Assembly (NCBI GenBank): GCA_011037195.1
Contig: JAAEAF010001932.1
Location: 1 to 64,000, forward strand
Direction of reading: 5' to 3'
From: Triatoma infestans
Taxonomy: Eukaryota > Arthropoda > Insecta > Hemiptera > Reduviidae
DNA length: 64,000 nt
Below the pieces are notes generated by a model. It was not told the DNA's origin. It saw nothing but the letters and a program-made list of their open reading frames with translations, and did not search any database. Of the stretch, positions 1 to 11,355 are shown in pieces. Position 1 is the stretch's first letter. Every line of letters begins with the position of its first letter. Made by a program: the position numbers and the translations under genes.

Positions 1-2
1 TC

Positions 3-1123
3 TCTAGGGGTGGTGCAGGAGGGGGAGGGCTGGGGGTTAGAGAGTTGGTATTCTCACCTTTGGGCTCCCTCATCTGGCACCTCCCTAAGGATGGTATGGT
101 CAAGAAGTACAGCTTCACTAAAAATTTTTCGTCGAGGCTAGGCACCAAAAGCGAGTGGAGCGAGGGATCCGCTCTGTTGGGCATCAAGGAACATGCCATT
201 AAATTGTATACTGATGGGTCGAAGGCCCTCGAGGGGACTGGGGCGGGGGTGGTTGGTCCAAGGATCAAGCATTCGGAACCCATGGGTAAATTTCCCAGCA
301 TCTTCCAGGCGGAGATATACGCTATCGGAAGATGTGTTCAATTTAACCTCGATAGGGGATACAGGAATCAGGAGATTGTAATCCTTTCTGATAGTCAAGC
401 AGCCATTGGAGCTCTGGGTGCACCAGTTATTAACTCTAAAATGGTTTGGGAATGCCTAGATAAACTTAATGATCTGGGCAGCAGGAACAAAGTTGCACTC
501 TGGTGGGTACCGGGGCATGTTGGCATTGAAGGAAATGAGATGGCCGACGCCCTGGCCAAGATAGGCGCTATGACCCCGCTTCTGGGGCCGGAACCTTTTT
601 GTGGGATTAGCGACCAGTTTCTGTTGGAGGAACTTAGGAAGGAGGAGGAGACGAAGAGATCTCAACTCTGGTACTCCCTCCGGAACATTTTTGTGGGATT
701 AGCGACCAGTTTCTGTCGGAGGAACTTAGGAAGGAGGAGGAGATGAAGAGATCTCAACTATGGTACTCCCTCCCCGGGTTGCGGCAGGCCAAGATCTGCT
801 TGGGAAAATATAACCAACGGAGGTCGGAGGCCTGCATTGGATTGAGCAAGAACAAGCTCCGTGTACTTACGGGTTTCCTCACGGGGCATTGCCGACTTAG
901 AGGACACCCGGTGAAGCTGGGTTTGGAAAGTGACAGCTCATGTAGATTCTGTGGGGAGTTGGAGGAAACTCCACTACATCTCCTAACAGACTGCAAGGCT
1001 GCCACTCAGAGAAGGTTCAGGAACCTGGGCAGCTACCAGGTGGAGGAGGGGGACATACCCTCTCTAGAGCCCGTCAGGGTATTAGGATTCCTCAGGGATC
1101 TTAACCTGATGGAGGTGTTGTAG
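3..1123 (+). pseudogene. LINE family A ORF2 C-terminus: RNase H and zinc knuckle, frameshifted
   Basis: The frame is open from the window edge. RNase H is recognisable by the acidic residues in LYTDGS, FQAEIYA and LSDSQAA, then WVPGHVGIEGNEMADALA. After the RNase H comes the usual tail GPEPFCGISDQ. At 682 a 92-bp tandem duplication shifts the frame; the downstream frame (743-1123) continues with FLTGHCRLRGH, a knuckle of the form CRFCG-EETPLHLLTDC, and ends in LNLMEVL. The protein would degrade the RNA strand of the RNA/DNA hybrid during retrotransposition. It is not a host RNase H gene: it is fused to LINE sequence and has a LINE 3' end. Confidence 0.85.
590..773 (+). repeat. 92-bp tandem duplication in LINE A ORF2
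   Basis: Two near-identical units, 590-681 and 682-773, each beginning GGAAC and ending in CCCTCC, with a handful of mismatches. The period of 92 is not a multiple of three, so the duplication alone explains why the reading frame changes between RNase H and the zinc knuckle. The short word CCGGAAC lies at both unit starts, which would allow a slippage or end-joining origin. Confidence 0.9.
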
Positions 1124-1243
1124 AACGGATATTCAATTGGACATCCGTTCGGGTGCTATGTGCAGGCCTGTGGCACCCAGGCGGCATAGCACAATAGACC
1201 TGATCAAGGTCGCAGTGCGTTGGCCCCCCCTACTAAAAAAAAA

Positions 1244-2039
1244 TTAGAGTTATTTGGTTATCGGTGATCTGTAATGGCCACAGATGTTTTCAGTATAATT
1301 TAAATTTGCTATCGCAATTTAAATGTCCATGGTAATAATGTTGGTTTAGAGTTGATTTAAATTATTTTTATTTTCTAATCAATTTTAATTATAATTAATT
1401 ATTCACGTTCACGGTGGTCCAACTTTAAAAGATTAGCAACATTTTTCTAAAGTTATTGGGCATAGGAAAAACCAAACAGTATTCTTTTGTTATGTACTTG
1501 TATATTTTAAGTGAAATACAATTTTTCTTTAATTAGATTAACAAATATCAAATGTTTAGAAAAGGGCATGTCTAATTTTGATGTAATGATATAATCTTGT
1601 GAGAGCTTTTATTTATTTATTGCCATTCAAAGGAAAATATAATTGAGATGAATGTCAAGCATAGTTGTGCATAGTAAGTGCATAGAAGACTAAATGACTG
1701 TTTAGATACAAAATATAAAAATAGAATAGATATAAAATTAGATCTTGGATATTAGGATGATATTAGATTAAAATAGATAAAGAGTAGAATAATTAGAAAT
1801 AGAAATAGAATATTTGGTGATCAGGAGTGTTAAATGCTGCGGCTAGGTATTTACTAAGCTATTCTCATTTGGCCAATCAATCGATCCACAAATATATGCT
1901 GGGCATCTCTAGTTTGGAATTCAAAGTCATATTACGTTAAACACACTGCTGAAATGCAATATGTTGGCCACATTATCTGCACAGAATAATGAATCCTATA
2001 GAAGTTCATTATTCCGCATTTTTCACTCTAAGTTTGCTG

Positions 2040-2041
<2 letters not shown>
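1244..2041. other. AT-rich spacer, no feature recognised
   Basis: Strongly AT-rich sequence with no long open frame, no SINE head and no repeat shared with the rest of the window that I can see. Confidence 0.6.

Positions 2042-2107
<66 letters not shown>
2042..2107. repeat. (CA)n microsatellite
   Basis: About 33 uninterrupted CA units. The stretch 2108-2587 that follows is AT-rich with nothing recognisable. Confidence 0.95.
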
Positions 2108-2108
<1 letters not shown>

Positions 2109-2587
2109 GAACGTGACAAAGATTAATTTAAAAATCTCTGCTTTCTACGACAGTTGAATAATATGAATATTATTCCATTAAAATCAATGGATAACGATGT
2201 ATTTGAAATCTCTACAGATTAAAAGTGATTTTTAATATCTAGAGATTAAAGTAAAAAACAGTGTTACCACCTTTCAATTAAACAAATTGAATTGATCCAA
2301 AGTTTTGTGATCAAATTGCTTGTATAACTCATTAATTAGTTATATACAAATAAAGTAAAGTAGAAGATCTTAAATTAAACATTTGTTTTAACATTTTAAC
2401 ATTTATTTAACAATAAACTAAATATACGAAATATAATTTATTTTGGTTCGCGTTAAACTAATTTTCTACAATCTGCATGAAAGAAAGCTTCCGCTTTTCA
2501 ATAAGCAACATTCTCTCAGAGGTGTTTTATATCCTTTTTTTTAACAATATTTGTAGCATTTTTGGAAAAAATATAGTACTTAATAGT

Positions 2588-2815
2588 GAAGGAAATAGCT
2601 AAGTGGTTAGCGTACTGGACTCCCACGCGGAGGACCAGGGTTCGAGTCCACTGCTACCCTTAGATTTTTTCTTCCTAGGAGCCTCTACAGCTCACTGTCC
2701 GATGATGGACAGTGTTTTCTGTAACGAGAGAACACTGTCAGGAGACTGGTAGTGCACTGAAATGGCTCCTGGCGCCAGTGACTACAGATGTTGATGCGCC
2801 TTTAAATTCAAACTT
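2588..2815 (+). repeat. SINE1 copy, tRNA-derived, near full length
   Basis: A pol III type head: box A TAGCTAAGTGG at 2596-2606 and box B GGTTCGAGTCC at 2639-2649. The head is followed by the family-specific body: CTTCCTAGGAGCCTCTAC, a GTCCGATGATGGACAGTG hairpin, CTGTAACGAGAGAACACTG, and a 3' end near GATGCGCCTTTAAATT. Seven other copies of the same body in this window (6.3, 19.4, 21.2, 38.4, 41.1, 41.6 and 45.2 kb) define the family. It is not a tRNA gene: the acceptor strand does not close after box B and the body continues. Confidence 0.85.
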
Positions 2816-4665
2816 TTTAGTACTCTCGTTCATTTGCAAACTTTGCGGTCGATGGGTAAATGACCTTGAGCATTTATTCTCTTGTAATTGGGCACTTTAT
2901 TCTCTTGTCAAATTAGTAATTATTTTTATATATTTCTGTAATGTTAATATTAATTTTTGGTCCTTAGATTCAGATACAAACCTAATTTTATAGAAGTTGA
3001 AGGCGATTGCAATAACCTCATCGTATAAATTAAAAAATAGTATAAATGGGCATGTATTAGTAATGTATTGAGTAGTGTATTGCTGGCAAATGATGTGATA
3101 ATTGAGGATAAAAGACATATTGCAATCACTGTTATTAATTTTATTCAGTAGTAAAAATAACTAAGGAGTAGAGGTGGCGCGGGTGATTAGAGACTATGCT
3201 GGCCGAAGATAACTTCTTATTACTGCAGGCTGGTGAGTTCGCAAAAGATTGTTCTATGAAGAATATTACGATAAGTATTCTTTGTTAAGTTGCTTCCAAT
3301 GTTGAGACTTCCTGACGGCCGCTTGTCTCGTTTGCAAACTGTTTAGAGAATAAAAAAATCTTGCTTATTCACCTGATAAAGATTGGTTAAACATTTTTGA
3401 AACTGATTTAGCTCCGGATTGGCCCGAATTTATACCGTTTGGCATGTCCGAGCATTGTAATCGCTTAACAGATACGCAGTACATAGCACCAGTTGCCTGT
3501 ACCGTGAAAAGATAGAAAGTGTGATATCGATGACGATATTTTGTGGTATGTCAAAACTGTAAGTTTCATTAATGTATCACTACCTTTGTAACACACATCC
3601 ACAGATAACCTTCTATTCAATATAAAAGTATTTATTGACCATTGATGAATTATGTTATGAAGAAATTTGGTGAAGATCGGTCAAGAAAAAAAAACATTCA
3701 ATATGCCAATGTTTCGCCAGAGTTTCCTGTCTTTATCATGGCTTTAATCTAAAAAATAATACAATGGGGAACCACAAGGCATTAATAATATTGTAAAATG
3801 CAGAATAATAATAAAAAAAACAAAAACAAAAAAATGTTAAAGCAACTAATAGCTAAGCAAATAATATTGAACTTACATATAGATCTCGTTTGCAAACTGT
3901 CGTGAAGATGTGCAAAACGAATTTTTAAACATACACATTTGTTACAGCGCAGAAACATAAAAAAAAAAGAAATTAAAAGTTACTAGTTTCTTGTCTTAAA
4001 TCATCTACAGAAATGAATGTTGGGTTGAATAGGCAAAAAAGTGAAAGGGATTTGGGAACTTTTTTTTTTTTTTTTAGGAGTGGGGTAGGTGATAAGGAAT
4101 TCTAGAAGTTCATGTTTTGAAAAAAAAAAAACGTTATACATAGCGTACAAATTATTGGTATCACTATGAAAGTTAACAGAAAATTTACATCTTTTATTTA
4201 GTATAGTATTTTGGTTTTTAGATATCAAATTTATGATTTTTTTTCCCCTAAAATGTTTTGTCAGTGCAGTAATGTTTTCTTGTGTCATCTTTATTTCTGC
4301 AATCGTATTCATGTTGGTACATTCTGTTTTTTAAGTATTGTGTAGTTTGACCAACATAAATAGCTGGACTATTCAATTCAATTCTCATCTATAGCTCGGG
4401 TATCCCAAGAGAAGTAGATGCATTTAAGCCTCATGGGCCCCATGTCCTCCCGGAATACATTCTTACATCAGCTCTACCCCATTAATGAGTAAAGTGCCAG
4501 AACACTTCTGGCCGTCTTGCTTACAGATGGAGCAATAAGGAAAGAAAGAATGCAACAAAATATAGCCATGGGACCAAAGCCAATATGGCTTTTATGACCC
4601 CTAGGAAGGCTTTAATGTTGATATGCTTTCGATGGCAATATTGATGTTTTGAAAACTTTGTGCAT
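2816..4665. other. AT-rich spacer, no gene recognised
   Basis: Contains a few short chance ORFs and several A/T runs (for example a T-run near 4062). A somewhat GC-richer patch at 4390-4560 could be the decayed end of an older element, but I cannot name it. Confidence 0.5.
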
Positions 4666-4675
4666 CACTTCTATT

Positions 4676-5508
4676 CTTGTTTTTCTTCTTTCCTCGGCGC
4701 TACAGTCCTGAAAGGACCAGGGCCTCCTCAATCAAGGCTCTCCACTGAACTCTATCAGGAGCCTTTAATCTCCACCTTCGCACACCCATTTTCCTCAAGT
4801 CCTCCTCGACGTCATCAAGCCATCTCATTCTTGGCCTACCTCTTTTTCTGACGCCTTCGGGTCTTCCATATAAAAGTCGTTTAGGGATCCTGTTCTCCAC
4901 CATCCTCTCCACATGTCCTAACCAACTCAGTCTTCCTTTTTTAATACATGCAACGATATCTGCTTCCCCACAGAGAGTTTGCAGTTCCAAGTTGGTACGG
5001 ATTCTCCATCCTCCTCCCTCGTTTACTGCACCATATATTTTCCTCAGTATTTTTCTTTCCCACACTCTCAAGGTTGTCTTGCTCTCTTGGGTCAGAACCC
5101 AGCATTCGCTCCCATATAACACTACCGGTCTTATCAGGGTCTTATATATGAGAAGCTTCGCTTTTCTAGAAACGCTTCTGAAACACAGTATTTTCTTCAA
5201 TGCGAACAGGCACCTGTTCCCTGCCGCTAGTCTCGCTTTTATGTCCACCAATGTTTCATTCCTTTCTGCGACCATAGACCCTAAATATTTAAACGCCTCG
5301 CACGACGTAAATTCGCGTTCCCCAAGACGAATATTTCCGGGTCTTCTTACTTGTTGCCGCGAGCTTCTCATATACCTTGTCTTATCAGCATTTATCCTGA
5401 GACCCAGCTTTGCAGCTGCTTCTTCAAATTCTTGAAGAGTACTCCTGCGAGAGCCGAAGTAGTGCGCGCCGTTATCAAAACATCGTCAGCATAGGCCATA
5501 TTACATAC
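4676..5508 (-). mobile_element. RTE-type LINE, 5'-truncated, with 10-bp TSD
   Basis: Flanked by the direct repeat CACTTCTATT at 4666-4675 and 5509-5518, so this is one target-primed insertion truncated at its 5' end within the RT domain. The 3' end on the minus strand is short and A-rich (AAGAAGAAAAACAAG), as is common for RTE elements, rather than a long poly(A). Confidence 0.85.
4700..5505 (-). pseudogene. RTE-clade ORF2 C-terminal half (RT palm end and thumb/connection)
   Basis: Minus-strand reading begins with the RT catalytic box YADDVLITA near 5490, then breaks by a frameshift near 5440. The 223-aa frame 5371-4700 follows: FKYLGSMV, RPVVLYGSECW, RKILRKIYG, RLSWLGHVERM and GRPRMRWLDDVEEDLR. 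This order is typical of RTE-like reverse transcriptases, often mis-annotated in insect genomes as craniofacial development or endonuclease-RT proteins. Upstream fingers and endonuclease are missing because of the 5' truncation, so it cannot be active. Confidence 0.85.
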
Positions 5509-5518
5509 CACTTCTATT

Positions 5519-7320
5519 ACATATCTTAAACACAAGTAACTGATCTGATAATTATTCTAATCATTACGGGTAGAGATATCCTTTGAAACCGCAAAAATCT
5601 CTAAAGCTGATAGCTATGTCTGTAAGTAATATTGCTGCAGAACATCTGCGCAAGTTTCTCATGATATTTTAAAATAATAATAATAATAATAAAACCAGTA
5701 AAAACTTAAGAAAAATTTACTATTTACATGCCCTGAACACGTATTATATATAAAACACAACTATATACGGTAAATTAAGGTATCTGTCTATATAGTAATG
5801 ATGAAAGTGGTAAACTCCCTTCATTTCTAACCAAGATTACTAAGACTATATATGATGTAAGGTTAGTAAGACGGAAAACCTCTTATCAAACCAGAGTAAC
5901 TTAATATCTTTCCAAAGTAATAACTAAAGTTTATAGAGAACTTCATACTGTAGTGAGTGGAAAGGAAATTCTTTGAATACCACCTATCTCAAACATCTTT
6001 TCTTGACTATATTTTTATCTTAGAAAACATGTTTGTAATATTTTTTTTTATTACTTATTAATAAATAAATTATTTATAAAAAAAAAATTTAATTAATCAA
6101 TGTAAATGTTTAGCTATGATTTAATTATTACTCTATTTTTCATTCTCATGTAATCTTACATGCAAGTTTTGAACAAAATTTATCAATCGGCGGAAGTGCG
6201 CTTTTAATAATTGTTTTTTTCCGTTTTTTTGCGTTGTCCTTAAAAACGTTTCAAATAAATAAATTTTTGCGCGTTAATAGATGTTAACGCCCGTCGCCTT
6301 GTCAGTGTACTGCCAGCCTTCTCTTGCTATGGACAACACTGTCCATCACTCCCGCACAGTGAACTGTAGAGGCTTCTAGGCTTCGGCAGTACATATACTA
6401 AAATTGGGACGATACATAAATACTTATCACTAAGGAAATTGAGTTTTTTTTTAGTAGATTTTGGATAAATTGCTAGCATTTAACTTTCCTCTATATCAGT
6501 AGAATGTATGGTTCTAAAGCTTATACAATATTAATACACAATACATTAGTACAATTTGTACAATATTGAAAGCAAATCTGTTAAACGGAAATGTTGATTA
6601 CACAGATTATGCTTCTTAGTTTTTCGGAATTTTATTGAAAACAGTTTACAATGATTTTCTTTAAAACTGATATGTTAATTGCACAGTTATAATTCTGACA
6701 TTTTTATTTAAATTTACATTTTACGTAAATAAAAATTATTTTAAGTGATATTTGAGGATTTTGTGTCGTTACATTTCAGTTTGTAGATTATGGTGTAAAA
6801 AACGGACACCAACTTTACTTTGAAGAGTACTGGGGCATCATTTTTTCACAGTAGTAACGCTAAGTTGTAAATTCAACGTTGAAGATACGGAATAGTCACC
6901 AGATAAATTTAAAACAGTATACATTAGTCGCTACATCAATCTCAACCTTTGAATGTTTCACCTCGTTAGCCACACTAGCTCACTACAGTTAGAACAAGCA
7001 AAAGTCAAGCATCGGCCTCCGTCGCTATACCAATCTGCCAATCAACAAACTGCCAATCACTATTCCCTCCTTCGCTCAGTCACACTCTATACTATAAACT
7101 CTTTTCTCACCTTACTCAGTATAGAACGTAACTATAAATATTGTGAATTTAGTTACAATTTTCGTTGTGTTCCCATTTCTGTCAATTCATCATCTATCAT
7201 CAACCATCAACCCGCTTTTGGTAACACTAAACTGAGTAAAAATTAAAGATGAAGAAAATTTATCAGTTTTTCTAATTGTTAACTACGATAAAAGAGATTT
7301 AAGAAATTTATAAAGCTTTA
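5519..7320. other. AT-rich spacer with one SINE1 fragment
   Basis: Apart from the SINE1 fragment at 6293-6388 nothing is recognisable. A 97-aa ORF at 6953-7246 has no family resemblance that I can see and is probably chance. Confidence 0.5.
6293..6388 (-). repeat. SINE1 fragment, body only
   Basis: The reverse complement matches the SINE1 body: the GACAACACTGTCCATCACT block and GTAGAGGCTTCTAGG. The tRNA head is missing. Confidence 0.7.
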
Positions 7321-7321
7321 T

Positions 7322-7700
7322 TTGAATGTATTGTGCTATATGGAGCAGAAATCTGGGCTCTAAATAAAAAGAAAGAAAGAAATAGATTGCTATCCACCAA
7401 AATGGATTATTGGAGGAGATCAGCAGGTAAATGTAGGCGGGAAAAAGTAGGAAAGGTGGACATTAGAGCAGCATTAAATGTGCAAAAAAACATTCTTTAG
7501 TCCATAAAGCTTAAACAGCTAAAATAGTTAGGGCATTTGTTAACGATGGATGATCATAGACTACCTAAAGCTGCATATGAGATAACGGTTGAGGGAAAAG
7601 TGAGAAGGAGAAGTACCTAGGAGTAGGTGCAAGGAAACCGCAATGGAATCCCTGTTGGGATGCGGTTAGGCGGAAGCCTATGCTAAGAACAAAGAGAAAT
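7322..7700 (+). pseudogene. Decayed LINE RT C-terminus (RTE-like)
   Basis: Translation with stops shows VLYGAEIWALNKK, then MDYWRRSAGKCRREKVGKVD, then LGHLLTMDDHRLPKAAYE. These are degenerate counterparts of the LYGSE, RKILR and LGHVERM blocks of the RTE element at 4.7 kb. Several in-frame stops make it an old relic. Its boundaries are not defined. Confidence 0.65.
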
Positions 7701-8403
7701 AGAAGGATCGGATCAGTCAATAGGTTGAGGAGAACTATTAAACGTAGAAAACAGCTTTTTTTGTAACAAAGATTTTTTTTAATGAATTTATTTCTTTAGC
7801 AATTTTTTAAGAACGTCTTAAGGAATTTCTTCCAAAAAGCTTTATTATATAAGTGTAGTAAACAACAATAATTAATCTTTTATACTTTCATCCTTTTCAG
7901 GAGCTAAGTTTGTGGAGACAGGTTAAATTATTTGAAATGACACAGCCGAAAATTTTAATGCATAACATCTTTTATTAAATACATTGGTATTTCAGTATTC
8001 CTTGGATCATATAATTAAAAATGGCAAAGTGGAATGAATACCAGAATAGCAGCGCTCAGATCCAAGAATCAAATAGAGTAGTGGTAAATAAAATAAGGGT
8101 AAAAATTCAATTATTTGGGCCAAAGAGCTCAACAAAAGAAGTGTTTTTACATTAAAAAAAAAAAAAGACAATAAAATGAAGCCTTTTTAATTATTACTGA
8201 GATGCTAATCCTTTTTATTGCTTTTTAAATGTAATAAAGCGGATACTAAGTATTAAAAGTTTTGTGTAAATCACGCATATGATTTTTTTTTCTTACTGCT
8301 GTTAATAATACAATTGTATCTATTTATGTCGCATTAAACGATTAACCGATTTTTTTTTCAAATTTGGAATTCTATTAATGCTTCTAATATACATATATAT
8401 ATA

Positions 8404-8600
8404 GGGACGAGTGATGGTGTAGTGATTATGAGCATGGACTTGTAAGTGGGAGAACCCTAGTTCGAGTCCAGCGTATAACTGCTAAATTTTATATTTGTTT
8501 AAAAAAATGTAATAGTAATGTAGGTGCTTCCGCCCCCATCCACGACACCTAATTTGCTAGTTGGACGTTAAGGCCCGCCTGAAAAAATAGGCATTGCTTT
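8404..8600 (+). repeat. SINE3 copy, tRNA-derived
   Basis: tRNA-like head with box A TGGTGTAGTGA (8414-8424) and box B AGTTCGAGTCC (8459-8469), then a body unlike SINE1: GCGTATAACTGCTAAATTTTA, an A/T tract, GTAGGTGCTTCCGCC and TAGTTGGACGTTAAG. A second copy on the minus strand at 20358-20545 has the same head and body, which establishes it as a repeat family rather than a tRNA pseudogene. Confidence 0.85.
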
Positions 8601-9168
8601 ACATATATATATTGTAACGTTTTCTTTACTTACTGTTGTGCTTCTCTTATCGATTTTTCTCTTTAATTAGTAGAAGTAACTGGTGTTCAATGTTTAAAAT
8701 TTAGAAATAATGCGATACTCTAACAAATGAGTTTGTTCATTTTCTATATACATTTATCAATGAATGAAATAATTATTTGATAAAAAAAATGTAAAATGAT
8801 TAAGTATCAAAATTATTCGTACCCTTTAAATTTACTGCAGTAAATATGCGAACAAATGTATGATTATCAGTCAGGAGCTTCTCTTAGACTGACCCCTCTT
8901 TTAAAGTAAAACTCACACTAAAATTATAAAGGAAGTCCTGCTTCCTCTATCGTATTCTTATACTCCAATATATATAAATTTTAGCACTATACATTGTCCT
9001 GAAGCGGTACTTTAGAGGAAAGCTTAATTTAGATAGCATACATGGTTTAATGAAAATCGTTGGAACCATTTTTGAGAAAAAATTGAAGCGACCATTCAGT
9101 GACTTTGCATTCCAGTGTATGGATTTTTTACGAAATTTCGTTGGTGTGATGCGTTGGAGTGGATCATG

Positions 9169-9724
9169 TTTTTTTTTTTTTTTTTTTTCCGGTTTCTGTA
9201 CCGCGACCATTCTTGATCTATTGTACCCCCCCCCTGGTGCCTAAGATGAGCTAGCTCATCTATAGCACCCTCTCCAGGTTTAACTCCCTGAGAAATCTCA
9301 GGATCCTGGAAGGTTCTAGGGTAGGTATTTCTTCCTCCCCTATCTGGCCAAGACTACTAAATCTTCTTTGAATGACGGCATCACAGTCCGTGAGGAGGTG
9401 TATCGGAGTTTCCTCCGCCACTCCACAGAATCTGCATATGCCGTCACCTATTAGGCCAAGCTTTCTCAGGTGCCCCCTGAGTCTGCAATGCCCCGTAAGG
9501 AATCCCGTAAGAATACGGATCCTATTCTTACTCAGACTGATGAAGGCTTTCGATCTTTCCTGGTTATAACCGCCCAGACAGACCTTGGCCTGCCTCAGTC
9601 CCGGGATGGTGTTCCAGAGACGAGCTCTTTTAGCCACCTTCTCCTTCTTGATTTCTTCTAGAAATACTTGGTCACTGACTCCACAAAAGGGCTTTGGCCC
9701 AATAAGAGGAGATACAGCGCCTTC
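9169..9724 (-). mobile_element. LINE family A, second copy, 5'-truncated with imperfect TSD
   Basis: The minus-strand 3' poly(A) is the T-run starting at 9169. Flanking direct repeats GTGGATCATG (9159-9168) and GTGGCTCATG (9725-9734) differ at one base. Homology to the 0-1.2 kb element begins exactly at the right-hand repeat, so this is a single truncated insertion of about 556 bp. The target around 8990-9110 contains what looks like a diverged family X fragment. Confidence 0.8.
9260..9722 (-). pseudogene. LINE family A ORF2 C-terminal zinc-knuckle fragment
   Basis: The frame reads GPKPFCGVSDQ, PGLRQAKVCLGGYNQ, FLTGHCRLRGH, CRFCGVAEETPIHLLTDC and ends LNLERVL. It aligns block by block with the C-terminus of the family A element at the window start but lacks RNase H. 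The frame is uninterrupted over this length and is simply truncated. Confidence 0.85.
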
Positions 9725-9867
9725 GTGGCTCATGTTTGAGATTCTCCTAATGATTTTTCGTTTTATGGAGATATTCTGTTCATACCTCACACAACGACAC
9801 ACACACCACAACACACACACACAGCAACACACACACCACACGATACGGCAGAAACTTTGCTTATTAC

Positions 9868-10004
9868 TTGCACTTACTCCTTCCCTCCTAGTAAAAGGAA
9901 GTATTGTAATCGTGGATGCAAATTTTCGATATCGCGTGTTTCACCGGAAAATTCCGATATTTGATGTCCCCTGATCCAAAAAAAAGTGGTTTTACTAGCA
10001 AATG

Positions 10005-10046
<42 letters not shown>

Positions 10047-10593
10047 CACAGCACCGTAGAAAGTTAAAACTTGATATTCCATTTAGATATCACCATGGGA
10101 TCTGACAGTACGTTATCTGTCAAAATTCCTCGTCCGGAAGTACCATTTTAGTAGTTGTTTTATTTACTTTTTTGCTATTTTCTACAAAAAAATGACTCGG
10201 TCGATTTTCTTCAAATTGTCCTATATCAACTATACATACAAACATCTACAACTTTTATTTAAAACATTTTCTCTTGAAAAATTCATTTAAGAGCACATTT
10301 GGGGGATGGATGGGGGTTTATGTTTTTCTCTCAAGTGCTATCATAGTTGGATTATACAATTCTCAAACAAAATTAATTACAAATAAATAGACGACTAAAA
10401 TTCCGCGTTTCAAGAAAATTAGTAAACCGGAAGTGCGCTTTTAGCAAACAAATTTTTTTTCCATTTTTTGACGAAATCCAACGAATTTCATCAAATTTAG
10501 TACATAAACTCTAAAATTTGTCAATTACAATTTTGAAAACTGGAATAAAAGAAAGTTGTGTGAGTGTTTCACACCAGATTTTTTTTTTTTTCT
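9868..10593 (-). repeat. Family X copy (X1), minus orientation, internally shortened
   Basis: On the minus strand it starts TCTGGTGTGAAACACTCACA and ends in the TTACTAGGAG-type hairpin, as the complete copies do. Landmarks are GAAAATTCCGATATTTGA, the GT microsatellite (10009-10042), GATATTCCATTTAG and CCGGAAGTGCGCTTTT. It lacks one of the internal sub-repeats seen in the copies at 21.4 and 42.7 kb. It is non-coding. Confidence 0.75.
10009..10042. repeat. (GT)n microsatellite inside family X
   Basis: Seventeen GT units. The same microsatellite position recurs in the other family X copies (16.97, 22.19, 43.57 and 58.85 kb), so it is part of the element and not an independent locus. Confidence 0.9.
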
Positions 10594-10769
10594 TACCAGA
10601 AGACCTGGGAACCATAATATTTCTGGTGAAATTCAATTTCGAAAATTTGGATACGATCCTAATATTTCTTCTTAAAGGAAAAAATGAAAAATCCCTAGCT
10701 GACATCACTTGAGATAGTACGTGAAGACGCTGCGATAAACCAGTAAAAGTCTGCTTCAAAAATGTAATA

Positions 10770-11111
10770 GATCCGAAGAGAGGGATCTAAAGCAGAGAGA
10801 GACACACCAAAATTGAGAGTTTCACTCGCTACTTAAGCCTGACCAGAGTGGGAGACTCCGTTTATATACAGTAGCGTTAGCCCTACAGAGGACAGTTATT
10901 GGAACAGTTTATACAACAGTTACAACGCGTCAGCAACCAACTTCTACCTTCTTTTTTTTTCACTCACTCTAAATCTCTCGCTACCATTTTTTATATTCGT
11001 GTTAATTCCTGGCAATTTTGTTACTTTCTCATTATATAGTGCTCAGCATTATTTCCAGTTTATTTCTTTTTATAAACCTTATTCTCTTCTTCTCATACCC
11101 TTTATAAAAAC
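10770..11111 (+). repeat. LTR-like repeat LTR-4, copy a
   Basis: Shares with the repeats at 23.7, 45.4, 46.0 and 49.0 kb the order AGTGGGAGA, a TATA-like box (TTATATACA), GAGGACAGTT, a C/T-rich stretch and a TTTCTC-rich end. The TATA box followed after 20-30 bp by RGGACAGT looks like an LTR promoter. I see no PBS or coding region beside it. An LTR identity is inferred. Confidence 0.5.
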
Positions 11112-11120
11112 ATTAACTCT

Positions 11121-11346
11121 CTCAGTGACATTTCCAGTGATGACCGGCTTCATTTTGTGGTCATCGACCGGTTTCGGGCGTTCGCCTATCATCAGGATGT
11201 TTTTGTTGAACAGTGTAATAACATAGACTTGCACAGAGCAAATACCAGTGTATCAACTAAACCGGTCGATGACCACAAAATGAAGCAGGCTATCACTGGA
11301 ATTGTCACTGATGCTTTCCAGCTCTGCGGAACCAACCACCACAACA
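11121..11346. mobile_element. Foldback element with hammerhead core, 9-bp TSD
   Basis: The left arm (from CAGTGACATTTCCAGTGATG through ATCGACCGGTTT) is the inverted complement of the right arm (AAACCGGTCGATGACC through CACTGGAATTGTCACTG), separated by about 85 bp. Direct repeats ATTAACTCT lie at 11112-11120 and 11347-11355. The right end, GCTCTGCGGAACCAACCACC, matches the ends of the related units at 48.6 and 52.3 kb. The architecture is the same as the foldbacks at 30.5, 51.4 and 52.3 kb. No protein is encoded. Confidence 0.75.
11162..11199 (-). ncRNA. Hammerhead-ribozyme-like motif (HHR-a)
   Basis: The minus strand reads CATC, CTGATGA, T, a small GGC/GCC hairpin with loop GAAC, then GAAACCGGTC and GATG. 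CTGATGA and GAAA are the hammerhead core. CATC and GATG pair as a 4-bp helix I. ACC and GGT form a loopless helix III, and the last C of GGTC would be the cleavage-site base. One extra nucleotide separates the core from helix II. Activity is not shown. Confidence 0.6.
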
Positions 11347-11355
11347 ATTAACTCT

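Larger units (their letters stand above)
1..1243 (+). mobile_element. RNase H-bearing LINE (family A), 3' end
   Basis: The 3' part of a non-LTR retrotransposon. It enters from before base 1 with an open frame, carries the C-terminal RNase H and zinc-knuckle part of ORF2, and ends in a roughly 110-bp 3' UTR followed by an A-run at 1235-1243. A second, 5'-truncated copy of the same family lies at 9169-9724 on the other strand. Elements with an APE endonuclease, RT, RNase H and terminal CCHC are known from the I, R1 and LOA groups; the exact clade cannot be fixed without the RT, which is outside the window. Confidence 0.85.

Noticed and set aside
45..746. Host ribonuclease H gene
   Set aside because: The RNase H is fused to a LINE-type C-terminal knuckle and followed by a LINE 3' end with poly(A). 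The same holds for 25.9, 27.2, 36.0 and 57.6 kb.
2588..2660. tRNA gene at the SINE1 head
   Set aside because: Box A and box B are good, but the acceptor stem does not close and the sequence continues into a body shared by eight loci.
4700..5371. Host gene similar to 'craniofacial development protein 2'
   Set aside because: That label is a common mis-annotation of RTE reverse transcriptase; TSD and YADD box show a LINE.
9260..9841. Start of the 193-aa ORF in a CA/GT microsatellite
   Set aside because: The first 50 residues come from a CA-rich tract and the target sequence; homology to the LINE starts only at the TSD near 9724.
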